Source: Spartobacteria bacterium UBA695
GTDB lineage: Bacteria; Verrucomicrobiota; Verrucomicrobiia; Chthoniobacterales; Chthoniobacteraceae
Direction of reading: 5' to 3'
Assembly (NCBI GenBank): GCA_002298145.1
Contig: DBMP01000023.1
Coordinates: forward strand, 154,009 to 218,008
DNA length: 64,000 nucleotides
The position numbers and the translations under genes were made by a program. The stretch's first letter is position 1. Every line of letters begins with the position of its first letter. Shown piece by piece: positions 40,937-48,561 of the stretch. The notes under the pieces are model-generated. The model was not told the origin of the DNA and made no database searches. It saw only the letters and a list, made by a program, of their open reading frames with translations.

Positions 40937-43486
40937 TTAAGGATTCAGCGCAGCCAGCTTCCCAAGCCGCAGCACCGGCGCACCGGCGTCGCGCGAAGCC
41001 GCGAGGTCGACAGTGAATTCCGCCACCCAGTCGTTGAGCTCATCCGGGTCCACGAGCATCTGAGCCACGGTCCACTGGCACCCGTCCTCGGAGGGAGCAA
41101 TATAGGTGTGCCGAAGGTTACGCGCCTCGGGGTCGAGCCGTAGAAAACGGTGCCCCGATGCGTGGTAGCCCTCCAGGGCCCCGGCCAGCCGCTCGGCGGT
41201 CCAAGGCTCCGCATCCGCCACCACCTCGGGCGCGACGAGCATCGCCAGCGCCGCCTCGTCGTCGCCGTTGGTCCAGGCGCGCAGGAAGCTGAAGACCTGG
41301 TGCCGGATGGCCGCCGTAAAGGCCGTTTTATCCCGCGTAATATCGCGCGCGGCCTCGTCGGCTCCCGGCGGGCGCACTTCAGCGGTCTCGCCCGGCTGGT
41401 AATCCGGATCGCGCATCCGCTCCCATTCGTCAAGCAGGCTGGAATCAACCTGCCGGATCATCGCGCTCAAGTAGAGCTCCATGTCGCGCAGTTCGTCGTT
41501 CTTCGCAAAGTCGGGGACCGTCTGCGCCAGCACCTTCTCCACGTTGGAAAGATAACGCAGCAGCACCCCCTCGGCCCGCTGCAATTCATAGAGCTTGATG
41601 TAATCAGCAAAGGAGCGGAAATCCTCGAACATCTCCCGCGCGATCGACTTGGGCCGGATATTCTCCTGCCCCACCCACGGGTGCCGGTCGGCAAAGGCGT
41701 TGAAAGTGGAGTAGACGAATTCGCGGTCCGGCTTCGGGTACTCCAGCTTTTCCAGTTCCTCCATGCGTTGGTCGTACTCCATCCCCTGCGCCTTCATGTC
41801 GGCGAGCGCGTCACCTTTCACCCGGTCGAGCTGCTTGCGCAAGATCGCGTCCGGGTTTTCGAGGATCGACTCCACCAGCGTCAGCACCCGCGCCGCGTAG
41901 TCAGGCGCTTGGCGATCCAACTGCGGCAGCGTCTCGTGGAGATAGAGCGAAAGCGCCTCATTCATCGAAAAATCGTCCTGCAACGCAGCGTTCACGCGCA
42001 CCTTCGCCCCCGCCTCCGTGCGCGGAATGAACTCAATAATCTTCCGCTCCACGAGCGAGCGAAAAAGCTGCCACGCACGCCGCGTGTGGTCCTTCTTTGC
42101 CCGGGCCGAATCGTGGCATTCCGTGATCAGCTCCCGCATCGCGGCGCAGCCATCCGTGGGGCGGCTCAGCACATTGAGTAACATTCCGTGGCTCACCTGG
42201 AACTGACTCACCAGCCGCTCGGGCGGTGCGCCGATCAAGCGTTCAAAGGTCGTCTTGTCCCAGTTGACGTAATGTTTCTCCGGCGGCTTGCGTTTGACGA
42301 ATTTTTTCCCCTTCGCCTCCAGCAGCAGATTCTCGATGGCATGCTGCGGGGCCTGCGCCACGACCCAGCCGAGATCATCAAAGCCCTTCCGGCCCGCCCG
42401 CCCGGCGATTTGGTGAAAATCCCGCGCGGTAAGAATGCCCGTCTTCTGCCCGCTATACTTGCAGAGCTTGGTAAAGAGCACCGTGCGAATGGGAACGTTA
42501 ATGCCGACGCCGAGCGTGTCCGTGCCGCAGATCACCTTGAGGAGCCCGCCTTGAGCCAGCCGCTCGACCAGCAGACGGTATTTCGGCAACAGCCCCGCGT
42601 GATGGAGCCCGATGCCGTGGCGCAGCCATTTTTTCACCTCCGGACCGTAGGGGCTCTGGAATTTCGTCCCCTCCAGCGCCTGCGCGATGGCCGCCTTTTC
42701 CTCGCGCGTACAGACGTTGATGCTCGTAAAATCCTGTGCGCTTTGCGCCGCCTCCAACTGCGTGAAATGGACAACGTACACCGGCCCTTTTCCCTCCGTG
42801 ACGAGGTTCTCCAGCGTCTGCGAGAGCGGCGTCTGGCTGTAGGAGAACTCCAGCGGCACCGGCCTCACCGACGAAGCCACCGTCACCGCGGGCCGCCCCG
42901 TGCGCCGGGTCAGCTCCTCTTCGAAAAAAGCGGTATCGCCCAGCGTCGCCGACATCAGCAGAAAGCGCGTTTGCGGCAGCGTGAGCAGCGGCACCTGCCA
43001 GGCCACGCCCCGTTCGCGGTCCGAGTAGTAGTGGAACTCGTCCATCACCACATCGTCCACCCGGGCGGCGGCCCCCTCGCGCAGGGCCATATTGGCCAGA
43101 ATCTCCGCCGTGCAGCAGAGAATGGGCGCGTCGCGGTTCACCGTGGCGTCGCCGGTGCTCAGGCCCACGTTTTCCGGGCCGAATTCCCGGCACAGCGCGC
43201 GCCACTTTTCATTAACAAGCGCCTTGACCGGGCAGGTATAGACCGAGCGCCGCCCCTGCGCGAGCGCCAGGAAATGGAGCGCCCCGGCAACCAGCGATTT
43301 TCCCGATCCCGTAGGCGTATTGAGGATCACATGATGCCCCTCAAAGACCTCCAGGAGAGCCTCCTCCTGCGCCGGGTAAAGCGTCAACCCCTTGCGCGCG
43401 ATGCCCGCCAGGAAGTGCTCCAGCAAAACATCGGCGCTGGGAGCCGCAGCATTGGGCGAAAGAGAATTGGAAAGCGAAGAAGCCAT
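40937..43486 (-). CDS. Ski2-like DEAD/DEAH-box RNA helicase with DUF3516-type C-terminus
   Basis: A helicase of about 849 residues from ATG 43486 (MASSLSNSLSPN). Motif I is NTPTGSGKSLVAGAL and motif II is VVMDEFHYYSDRERG, with LLMSATLGDTAFFEEEL as motif III. CGTDTLGVGINVPIRTVLFT and QIAGRAGRKGFDDLGW form motifs V and VI. The long C-terminal part is like the DUF3516 helicases. These act on RNA or nucleoprotein, but their exact role is unclear. A TTG-started extension to 43552 is possible. The GreA/GreB-like gene lies just upstream. Confidence 0.9.
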   Translation of the reverse strand: MASSLSNSLSPNAAAPSADVLLEHFLAGIARKGLTLYPAQEEALLEVFEGHHVILNTPTGSGKSLVAGALHFLALAQGRRSVYTCPVKALVNEKWRALCREFGPENVGLSTGDATVNRDAPILCCTAEILANMALREGAAARVDDVVMDEFHYYSDRERGVAWQVPLLTLPQTRFLLMSATLGDTAFFEEELTRRTGRPAVTVASSVRPVPLEFSYSQTPLSQTLENLVTEGKGPVYVVHFTQLEAAQSAQDFTSINVCTREEKAAIAQALEGTKFQSPYGPEVKKWLRHGIGLHHAGLLPKYRLLVERLAQGGLLKVICGTDTLGVGINVPIRTVLFTKLCKYSGQKTGILTARDFHQIAGRAGRKGFDDLGWVVAQAPQHAIENLLLEAKGKKFVKRKPPEKHYVNWDKTTFERLIGAPPERLVSQFQVSHGMLLNVLSRPTDGCAAMRELITECHDSARAKKDHTRRAWQLFRSLVERKIIEFIPRTEAGAKVRVNAALQDDFSMNEALSLYLHETLPQLDRQAPDYAARVLTLVESILENPDAILRKQLDRVKGDALADMKAQGMEYDQRMEELEKLEYPKPDREFVYSTFNAFADRHPWVGQENIRPKSIAREMFEDFRSFADYIKLYELQRAEGVLLRYLSNVEKVLAQTVPDFAKNDELRDMELYLSAMIRQVDSSLLDEWERMRDPDYQPGETAEVRPPGADEAARDITRDKTAFTAAIRHQVFSFLRAWTNGDDEAALAMLVAPEVVADAEPWTAERLAGALEGYHASGHRFLRLDPEARNLRHTYIAPSEDGCQWTVAQMLVDPDELNDWVAEFTVDLAASRDAGAPVLRLGKLAALNP

Positions 43487-43566
43487 GGGAAAAAGGGCAT
43501 TGTGGCCTCTTTTCCCTCCCCGCGCACGCTCTTGTTTATCCGTGGCGGGCAAAAAGGCGCCAAACC

Positions 43567-44046
43567 CTATAGCACGCTCGCAATCCGCAAGGCGCGGCGC
43601 GCCCGGCCAATCTCAAGCGTCAGTTGCTCCCCCGCCTTGCGCCCAAGGAGCTGGCTGCCGAGCGGCGACTGCGGCGTAATCACCAGGAAAGTCTTCTTTT
43701 CGTGCACAATCTCCCGGCCCCCCGCCCGGGGTCCGATAAAATAGAACTCCGCCTCGCCTCCCTCCTCCAGCTCCACCACCGCCCCGACGTCAATACCCGC
43801 GCCGGGCCGGAAGTCCTTTGGCTCCATCGCGGCGTATTCCTCCCGGGCCCGGAGCGTCTCCGCCGCCTGGCGGGACTGACCGTGCGCGAGGTAGGAGGCC
43901 TCCAGCCCCCGCGTATCGTATTTATTCTCGGCCTTACTTTGCTCGTGCGTCGCCTCCTCATGGGCCGCGCGGGCGGATTGGGCATAGAGGGCGAGTTCGG
44001 CGTCGAGGCTGGCAATAATCTTCTGAATCAGAACGGCTTTCTTCAC
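43567..44046 (-). CDS. GreA/GreB-family transcript cleavage or elongation factor
   Basis: The product has 159 residues from a GTG at 44046 (KKAVLIQKIIASLDAELALY). The N-terminal half is a coiled coil (ARAAHEEATHEQSKAENKYD, TRGLEASYLAHGQSRQAAET). The C-terminal FKBP-like domain has VGAVVELEEGGEAEFYFIGP, FLVITPQSPLGSQLLGRKAG and EQLTLEIG, the Gre C-terminal signature. Gre factors stimulate cleavage of backtracked RNA. The same frame stays open far upstream across the antisense of the reductase gene, but that part is not coding. The helicase follows in the same direction. Confidence 0.82.
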   Translation of the reverse strand: MKKAVLIQKIIASLDAELALYAQSARAAHEEATHEQSKAENKYDTRGLEASYLAHGQSRQAAETLRAREEYAAMEPKDFRPGAGIDVGAVVELEEGGEAEFYFIGPRAGGREIVHEKKTFLVITPQSPLGSQLLGRKAGEQLTLEIGRARRALRIASVL

Positions 44047-44257
44047 GGCTTTGGGATGGGCGCAGTACTTTGCCCGCCGGAAAGCGGGATTGCAAGCACC
44101 CGCCCGGGCCAATCCGGCTTTAAAGGCCCCCTCCGGCAGAAATCGCGCGCTCCGTAACTGGCTCGTATTGTGCCCGTTTCGAGTCGATCGCCTCTTTGCG
44201 GCGGAGCCTCGCGGCGAATTCTTAGTATCTTTGCCGCGATATCTGCCGTATAAGAAG

Positions 44258-44299
44258 AAAATCCGTTCATGGGGCCAATCCCTTCTGTGAACGGATTTT
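44258..44299 (+). other. Perfect 12-bp inverted repeat in the leader of the aldo-keto reductase operon
   Basis: AAAATCCGTTCA (44258-44269) pairs with TGAACGGATTTT (44288-44299) across an 18-base loop, followed by TTG. It looks like a terminator stem with a U run but lies in the divergent region, 17 bp before the reductase ATG. A TATAAG hexamer just upstream could be a -10 box. It may be a leader attenuator or a repressor site. Confidence 0.55.
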
Positions 44300-44316
44300 T
44301 GTGAGACTTTCCACCT

Positions 44317-45714
44317 ATGAACAGCAGTCCCCAATCTGACGGTCTGGACCGGCGGCAATTCCTGAACAAGCTGGGCGGCGGAGCCCTGGCTTTTTCGGCC
44401 TTTCTGGCCGCCTGCAAGGGGAAACAAGCCGCCCAGGCCCCGAGCCACAAACCCGCGGGCGACGTGCCGACCGACCGGATGACCTATCGGATCAACCCCA
44501 AAACCGGCGACAAAGTCTCGCTCCTCGGCTACGGAGCCATGCGCCTGCCGCGCCTCTCCAAGGAGCACTCCCCCTCCGGCAAAGGCAACGAGATCGACCA
44601 GGAAGAGACCAACCGCCTCATCGATTACGCCATCGCACATGGCGTCAACTACTTCGACACCTCGCCCCGCTACTGCGAGGGACTCTCCGAGGCCGCCCTC
44701 GGCATCGCGCTCAGCCGCCACCCGCGCGACAAGTTCTTCGTTTCCACCAAACTCTCCAACCAGACCGAGCCGAGCCAGGAGGCATCCCTGGCCATCTACC
44801 GCCGCTCGATGGAACTCCTCAAGGTCGACACCTTCGACTATTACATGATCCACGCCGTGGGGGACTTCGCCACCTACAAGAAGCGCTACCTCGACAACGG
44901 CATGCTCGACTTCATGCTCAAAGAACGCGAGGCCGGGCGCATCCGCAACCTCGGCTGGTCGTTCCACGGCAAAAAGGAATTCTTCGACTACATGATGTTC
45001 GAATCCGGCGTGAAGTGGGATTTCGTCCTCATCCAGCTCAACTACTTTGACTGGGACATCACACAGGATAAAGGCCGCAGCAACGTGGACGCCCGCTACC
45101 AGTACGAAGTGCTGGAGAAACTGAAAGTCCCGGCGCTCATCATGGAGCCGCTCCTGGGCGGCCGCCTCGCCAGCCCCAACCACGTCGCCCAGGCCCTCAT
45201 GAAGCAGACCAACCCCGACGCCAGCTTTGCTTCGTGGGCATTCCGCTTCGCAGGCTCCTTCCCCGACGTCCTGACCGTCCTGAGCGGTATGTCCTACATG
45301 GAGCACTTGCAGGACAACCTGCGCACCTATTCGCCCCTCGTCCCCCTCTCCGACAAGGAGCAGCAAATGCTCGTCGGCGTGGCCAAGACGATGCTCGAAT
45401 TCAAGAACATCAACTGCACCAACTGCCAGTACTGCATGCCCTGCCCTTACGGCGTCAACATCCCGGGCCTCTTCATGCATTACAACAAGTGCCTCAACGA
45501 GGGGAACTTCCCCTCCCAGGCCCAGGACCAGAACTACCGACAAGCCCGCCAGGCCTTCCTGCTGGGCATGGATCGCAGCGTCCCCAAGCTCCGGCAGGCC
45601 AATCACTGCATCGGCTGCGGCAAATGCGTCCCGGCCTGTCCCCAGGGCATCGCCATCCCGCGAGAGCTGCGGAAGATCGACCAGTTCGTTGAACAACTGA
45701 AGAGGAATCGTTAA
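44317..45714 (+). CDS. Tat-exported aldo-keto reductase with C-terminal ferredoxin domain
   Basis: A 465-residue protein with a twin-arginine signal (DRRQFLNKLGGGALAFSAF) ending in LAAC, which could be a lipobox. The aldo-keto reductase barrel carries the catalytic tetrad: Asp and Tyr in NYFDTSPRYCEG, Lys in FVSTKLSN, His in YMIHAVG. The C-terminus has two [4Fe-4S] motif sets, CTNCQYCMPCPYGVNIP and NHCIGCGKCVPACPQG. It probably transfers electrons to or from an unknown substrate at the periplasmic side. Its stop overlaps the next start (TAATG). Confidence 0.9.
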   Translation: MNSSPQSDGLDRRQFLNKLGGGALAFSAFLAACKGKQAAQAPSHKPAGDVPTDRMTYRINPKTGDKVSLLGYGAMRLPRLSKEHSPSGKGNEIDQEETNRLIDYAIAHGVNYFDTSPRYCEGLSEAALGIALSRHPRDKFFVSTKLSNQTEPSQEASLAIYRRSMELLKVDTFDYYMIHAVGDFATYKKRYLDNGMLDFMLKEREAGRIRNLGWSFHGKKEFFDYMMFESGVKWDFVLIQLNYFDWDITQDKGRSNVDARYQYEVLEKLKVPALIMEPLLGGRLASPNHVAQALMKQTNPDASFASWAFRFAGSFPDVLTVLSGMSYMEHLQDNLRTYSPLVPLSDKEQQMLVGVAKTMLEFKNINCTNCQYCMPCPYGVNIPGLFMHYNKCLNEGNFPSQAQDQNYRQARQAFLLGMDRSVPKLRQANHCIGCGKCVPACPQGIAIPRELRKIDQFVEQLKRNR

Positions 45715-46571
45715 TGAATCGTCTATTGCGCATCATCCGCATCCTGCTCGCCGCGGTCTCTTTCATCCTGATCACGCTGCTTTTCCTCGATTTCACGGGA
45801 ACCGCGCGGGTCAACTTCGGCTGGCTCTCCAGGATTCAATTCGTCCCCGCCCTTTTCGCCGCGAACTTCGCCGTCCTCGCGGCCCTGCTCATCGTCACGC
45901 TGCTTTTGGGCCGCGTCTACTGCTCGGTCCTCTGCCCCCTCGGGGTATTCCAGGACGCCGTGGCGTGGATCTCCCGGAAGGTCCAGGGCAAAAAGAAACG
46001 CTACACCTACCTCCCGCCACTCAACGTCCTGCGTTACACCCTGTTGGCGCTCTGCGTCATCGCGTTTTTCGCCGGGCTCGCGCCGCTGGTCGCGCTGCTG
46101 GACCCCTACGGCTCCTACGGCCGCATGGCTACGAACCTCCTCTCTCCGCTCTACCGCTGGGGCAATAACCTGCTTGCCGCCCGTGCCATCCAGGCCAACA
46201 GCTTCGACTACATCACCGTGGATATCTGGATCCGGGGCGTGGCGACCTTCGCCGTGGCGCTCGGGACCCTGGGCATCGTCGGCTTCCTGGCCTGGCGCAA
46301 CGGGCGCACCTATTGCAACACCGTCTGCCCGGTGGGAACGGTGCTCGGTTTTTTAAGCCGCTTCGCCCTGCTCAAGCCCGTCGTCAACGTCTCGAAGTGC
46401 AACGGCTGCCGCATTTGCGAGCGCGGTTGCAAGGCCTCCTGCATCGACGCCCGGGCGCATCAGATCGACACCAGCCGCTGCGTGGCCTGCATGAACTGCG
46501 TGGGAGTCTGCCCGCAGGGCGCGCTCGGCTTTGGCCACAAGAACCAGCCCGCATCAACCGTTAACCGCTAG
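45714..46571 (+). CDS. NapH-like membrane protein with 4Fe-4S clusters
   Basis: A 285-residue integral membrane protein with four to five helices, starting MNRLLRIIRILLAAVSFILI. Two CxxxCP motifs lie at helix ends, RVYCSVLCPLGVFQD and RTYCNTVCPVGTVLG. A C-terminal double ferredoxin domain follows with CNGCRICERGCKASC and SRCVACMNCVGVCPQG. This is the NapH/CcoG-type layout that passes electrons between the quinone pool and a periplasmic partner. It lies between the reductase and the ferredoxin gene and overlaps the former by one base. Confidence 0.87.
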   Translation: MNRLLRIIRILLAAVSFILITLLFLDFTGTARVNFGWLSRIQFVPALFAANFAVLAALLIVTLLLGRVYCSVLCPLGVFQDAVAWISRKVQGKKKRYTYLPPLNVLRYTLLALCVIAFFAGLAPLVALLDPYGSYGRMATNLLSPLYRWGNNLLAARAIQANSFDYITVDIWIRGVATFAVALGTLGIVGFLAWRNGRTYCNTVCPVGTVLGFLSRFALLKPVVNVSKCNGCRICERGCKASCIDARAHQIDTSRCVACMNCVGVCPQGALGFGHKNQPASTVNR

Positions 46572-46578
46572 AAATTTT

Positions 46579-47226
46579 ATGGAACCCATTCGCAGCCAAT
46601 CGGGGATTTCCCGGAAAAAATTTCTGTCGATCAGTGCGCTGTTTGCCCTCGGGGCGACAGTGAAAGCCAACCAAGTCGACGGCGGCCTGGCCTTCATCGA
46701 GGAGAAAAAAGCGCCCAAACGCGCCACATTCATCGCCCCGCCCGGCTCGCAAGGCCACCGGAACCTCTCCCGGCATTGCACCGGCTGCCAGCTCTGCATT
46801 TCGCTCTGCCCCAACCAAGTCCTGCGCCCCTCCTCGGACCCGGCCCACCTGACGCAGGTGGAGATGTCCTTCGAGCGGGGCTACTGCCGCCCGGAATGCA
46901 CCCGGTGTTCCAAAGTCTGCCCCACGGGAGCCATCCGGCCCATCACGCGCGAACAGAAATCAGCCACGCAGCTCGGCAACGCCGTCTGGGTCAAAGACCG
47001 CTGCCTGGTCACCAAAGAGGGCGTCCGGTGCGACAACTGCGCTCGGCACTGCCCGGTGGGTGCCATCCAGATGGTGCTTACCGACGCGGCGAACGAAAAA
47101 TCGCTCAAATTCCCCGTGGTCAACCCCGAGCGGTGCATCGGCTGCGGCGCGTGCGAGAACCTCTGCCCGTCGCGCCCGCTGAGCGCCATCTACGTTGAGG
47201 GTCACGAAACGCATCGGATCATTTAG
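46579..47226 (+). CDS. NapG-like periplasmic multi-cluster ferredoxin
   Basis: A 215-residue protein from ATG 46579 (MEPIRSQSGISRKKFLSISA); a frame open further upstream runs into the preceding gene. The leader SRKKFLSISALFALGAT resembles a Tat signal with a single Arg. Four cluster motifs are present: HCTGCQLCISLCPNQV, CRPECTRCSKVCPTGA, VRCDNCARHCPVGAI and RCIGCGACENLCPS. The order reductase, NapH-like, NapG-like suggests one electron-transfer complex. It starts 7 bp after the membrane gene. Confidence 0.85.
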   Translation: MEPIRSQSGISRKKFLSISALFALGATVKANQVDGGLAFIEEKKAPKRATFIAPPGSQGHRNLSRHCTGCQLCISLCPNQVLRPSSDPAHLTQVEMSFERGYCRPECTRCSKVCPTGAIRPITREQKSATQLGNAVWVKDRCLVTKEGVRCDNCARHCPVGAIQMVLTDAANEKSLKFPVVNPERCIGCGACENLCPSRPLSAIYVEGHETHRII

Positions 47227-47258
47227 CTTCCAGCCTGTGCCTATCGGTCTTCACAAAT

Positions 47259-47290
47259 CTGCCGCCGCACTCTGCTAAGTACGGCGGCAG
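47259..47290. terminator. GC-rich hairpin between convergent genes
   Basis: CTGCCGCCG and CGGCGGCAG pair perfectly over nine bases with a 14-base loop, between the ends of the ferredoxin gene (+) and the porin gene (-). The T tract is weak (CTGTGTTTG on the plus strand). The position suggests a bidirectional terminator. Confidence 0.6.
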
Positions 47291-47322
47291 TCTGTGTTTG
47301 CTTGCTATGGCCTGTCCTTCAA

Positions 47323-48540
47323 CTAAAAGCTGACATTAAACCGCAGCCCGGCCACGAGCGCGTTATCCTGCTTCTCGGAGGCTCCGGGGTTAAAGATGTA
47401 CTGGATATCCGGCTGCACCGTCAGCCACTCGGTGGCCTGGACTTTGTACGTCAGCTCTACAATAGTCTCGTGATGCCGTTCCAGCGCCGCACCTTCGTCA
47501 TCGCGAGCGTCGGAGCTGATGTGCGTATAGCTGAGCCCGAGCGCCGTGATGTCGCTATCGCGGCCCGGGATCAGTCCTTTGTAGTTCACACCGGCGTCAA
47601 AATAAAACGGCACCAGAGCCCGGTCGCTGGGCGCTCCGCCGATCCGCAGAAAGGCGTTCAGCCCCTGGTCCTCCGTGCCGGTTTCGCGCCACACCTGCTG
47701 ATCGGCGATGAAATAGCCGCCGCCACTTGAGCGACGCCCTTCCTTGGGAAAGAGGTCCGTCTCGTCCGAGCGGAAGTAAAACGCCCCCACCTTGTAGGTG
47801 CCCGGCAGCCCTTCCGAACCCAGCTTGGTCGTGTAAGCGCCCTCGGCAATGGCGAGCGCCCCGTCGTTGCCGTTCCACTTCCAGTGCGTGCCGTACTTGT
47901 TATCGCTGCCCTGGTCCCCAGCGCTGCCGTCAAAAATTCCGGCCTGCACGGAGAAGGAATCATTGAACGTATAGCGCACGCGAGCCCCCGGAGCCGCCAC
48001 CGGATAAACCGGGGCCCCGTAGTTCTGACTGATGAGCGGAATCGCCCCGAAGGCACCGTTAATAAACACCGCACCACTATCGGAAACAAAGAACTCCGCG
48101 TCGGCCAGGATCTGCCCAAGCCGGATCGACCACTGGCCGATGTCCTGCTGGAACCAGGCCTCGTAGAGCCGCGTGGTATCGTAAGCATCGATATTGCTGA
48201 CGGCATTAAAGTCCCGGGTATACTTATCCGTAAGGCTGGAGCCGTGGGTATTGATCCCGCTGACCAGGAAGCTGCCGCCCTGCCAGCCCAGCAGCTTCTC
48301 CAGGTCGCCCTGCACGCCGATATTGAGGAGGCCCTCGTAAATCGCGCCGCGCCGATAGCCGCCAGAAACATTACCGAAAGTTTCCCCGGTATAGGAAACC
48401 GGGAATGACAAGCCGCCCAGGGTCAGCGCACACTTCGCCGCTTCCGGCTCTGGAGGCGCAGTTTCTCCCGCATTGGCAATGGAAGTAAGCGCCATTCCAG
48501 CCAACAGAACAGCGTTGAGGAGGTTGTTTTTTGGGTACAT
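47323..48540 (-). CDS. OprB-type outer-membrane porin, last gene of the feo operon
   Basis: A 405-residue protein with a signal peptide ending in SIANA. The beta-barrel pattern is alternating aromatic-hydrophobic, ending in GLRFNVSF with a C-terminal Phe. OprB-family marks are LEKLLGWQGGSFLVSGINTH, LYEAWFQQDIGQWSIRLGQI, AEFFVSDSGAVFINGAFGA and YKGLIPGRDSDITALGLSYT. OprB porins pass sugars and small solutes. It starts 21 bp after feoB on the same strand, so it may be Fur-regulated and supply ferrous iron across the outer membrane; that role is inferred. Confidence 0.85.
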   Translation of the reverse strand: MYPKNNLLNAVLLAGMALTSIANAGETAPPEPEAAKCALTLGGLSFPVSYTGETFGNVSGGYRRGAIYEGLLNIGVQGDLEKLLGWQGGSFLVSGINTHGSSLTDKYTRDFNAVSNIDAYDTTRLYEAWFQQDIGQWSIRLGQILADAEFFVSDSGAVFINGAFGAIPLISQNYGAPVYPVAAPGARVRYTFNDSFSVQAGIFDGSAGDQGSDNKYGTHWKWNGNDGALAIAEGAYTTKLGSEGLPGTYKVGAFYFRSDETDLFPKEGRRSSGGGYFIADQQVWRETGTEDQGLNAFLRIGGAPSDRALVPFYFDAGVNYKGLIPGRDSDITALGLSYTHISSDARDDEGAALERHHETIVELTYKVQATEWLTVQPDIQYIFNPGASEKQDNALVAGLRFNVSF

Positions 48541-48561
48541 AGAAACGATTACTGAAACTTA

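Noticed and set aside
44047..45696. A 709-codon minus-strand open frame upstream of the Gre-like gene
   Set aside because: It is antisense to the aldo-keto reductase with its catalytic and iron-sulfur motifs. Only the part from 44046 downward has protein character.
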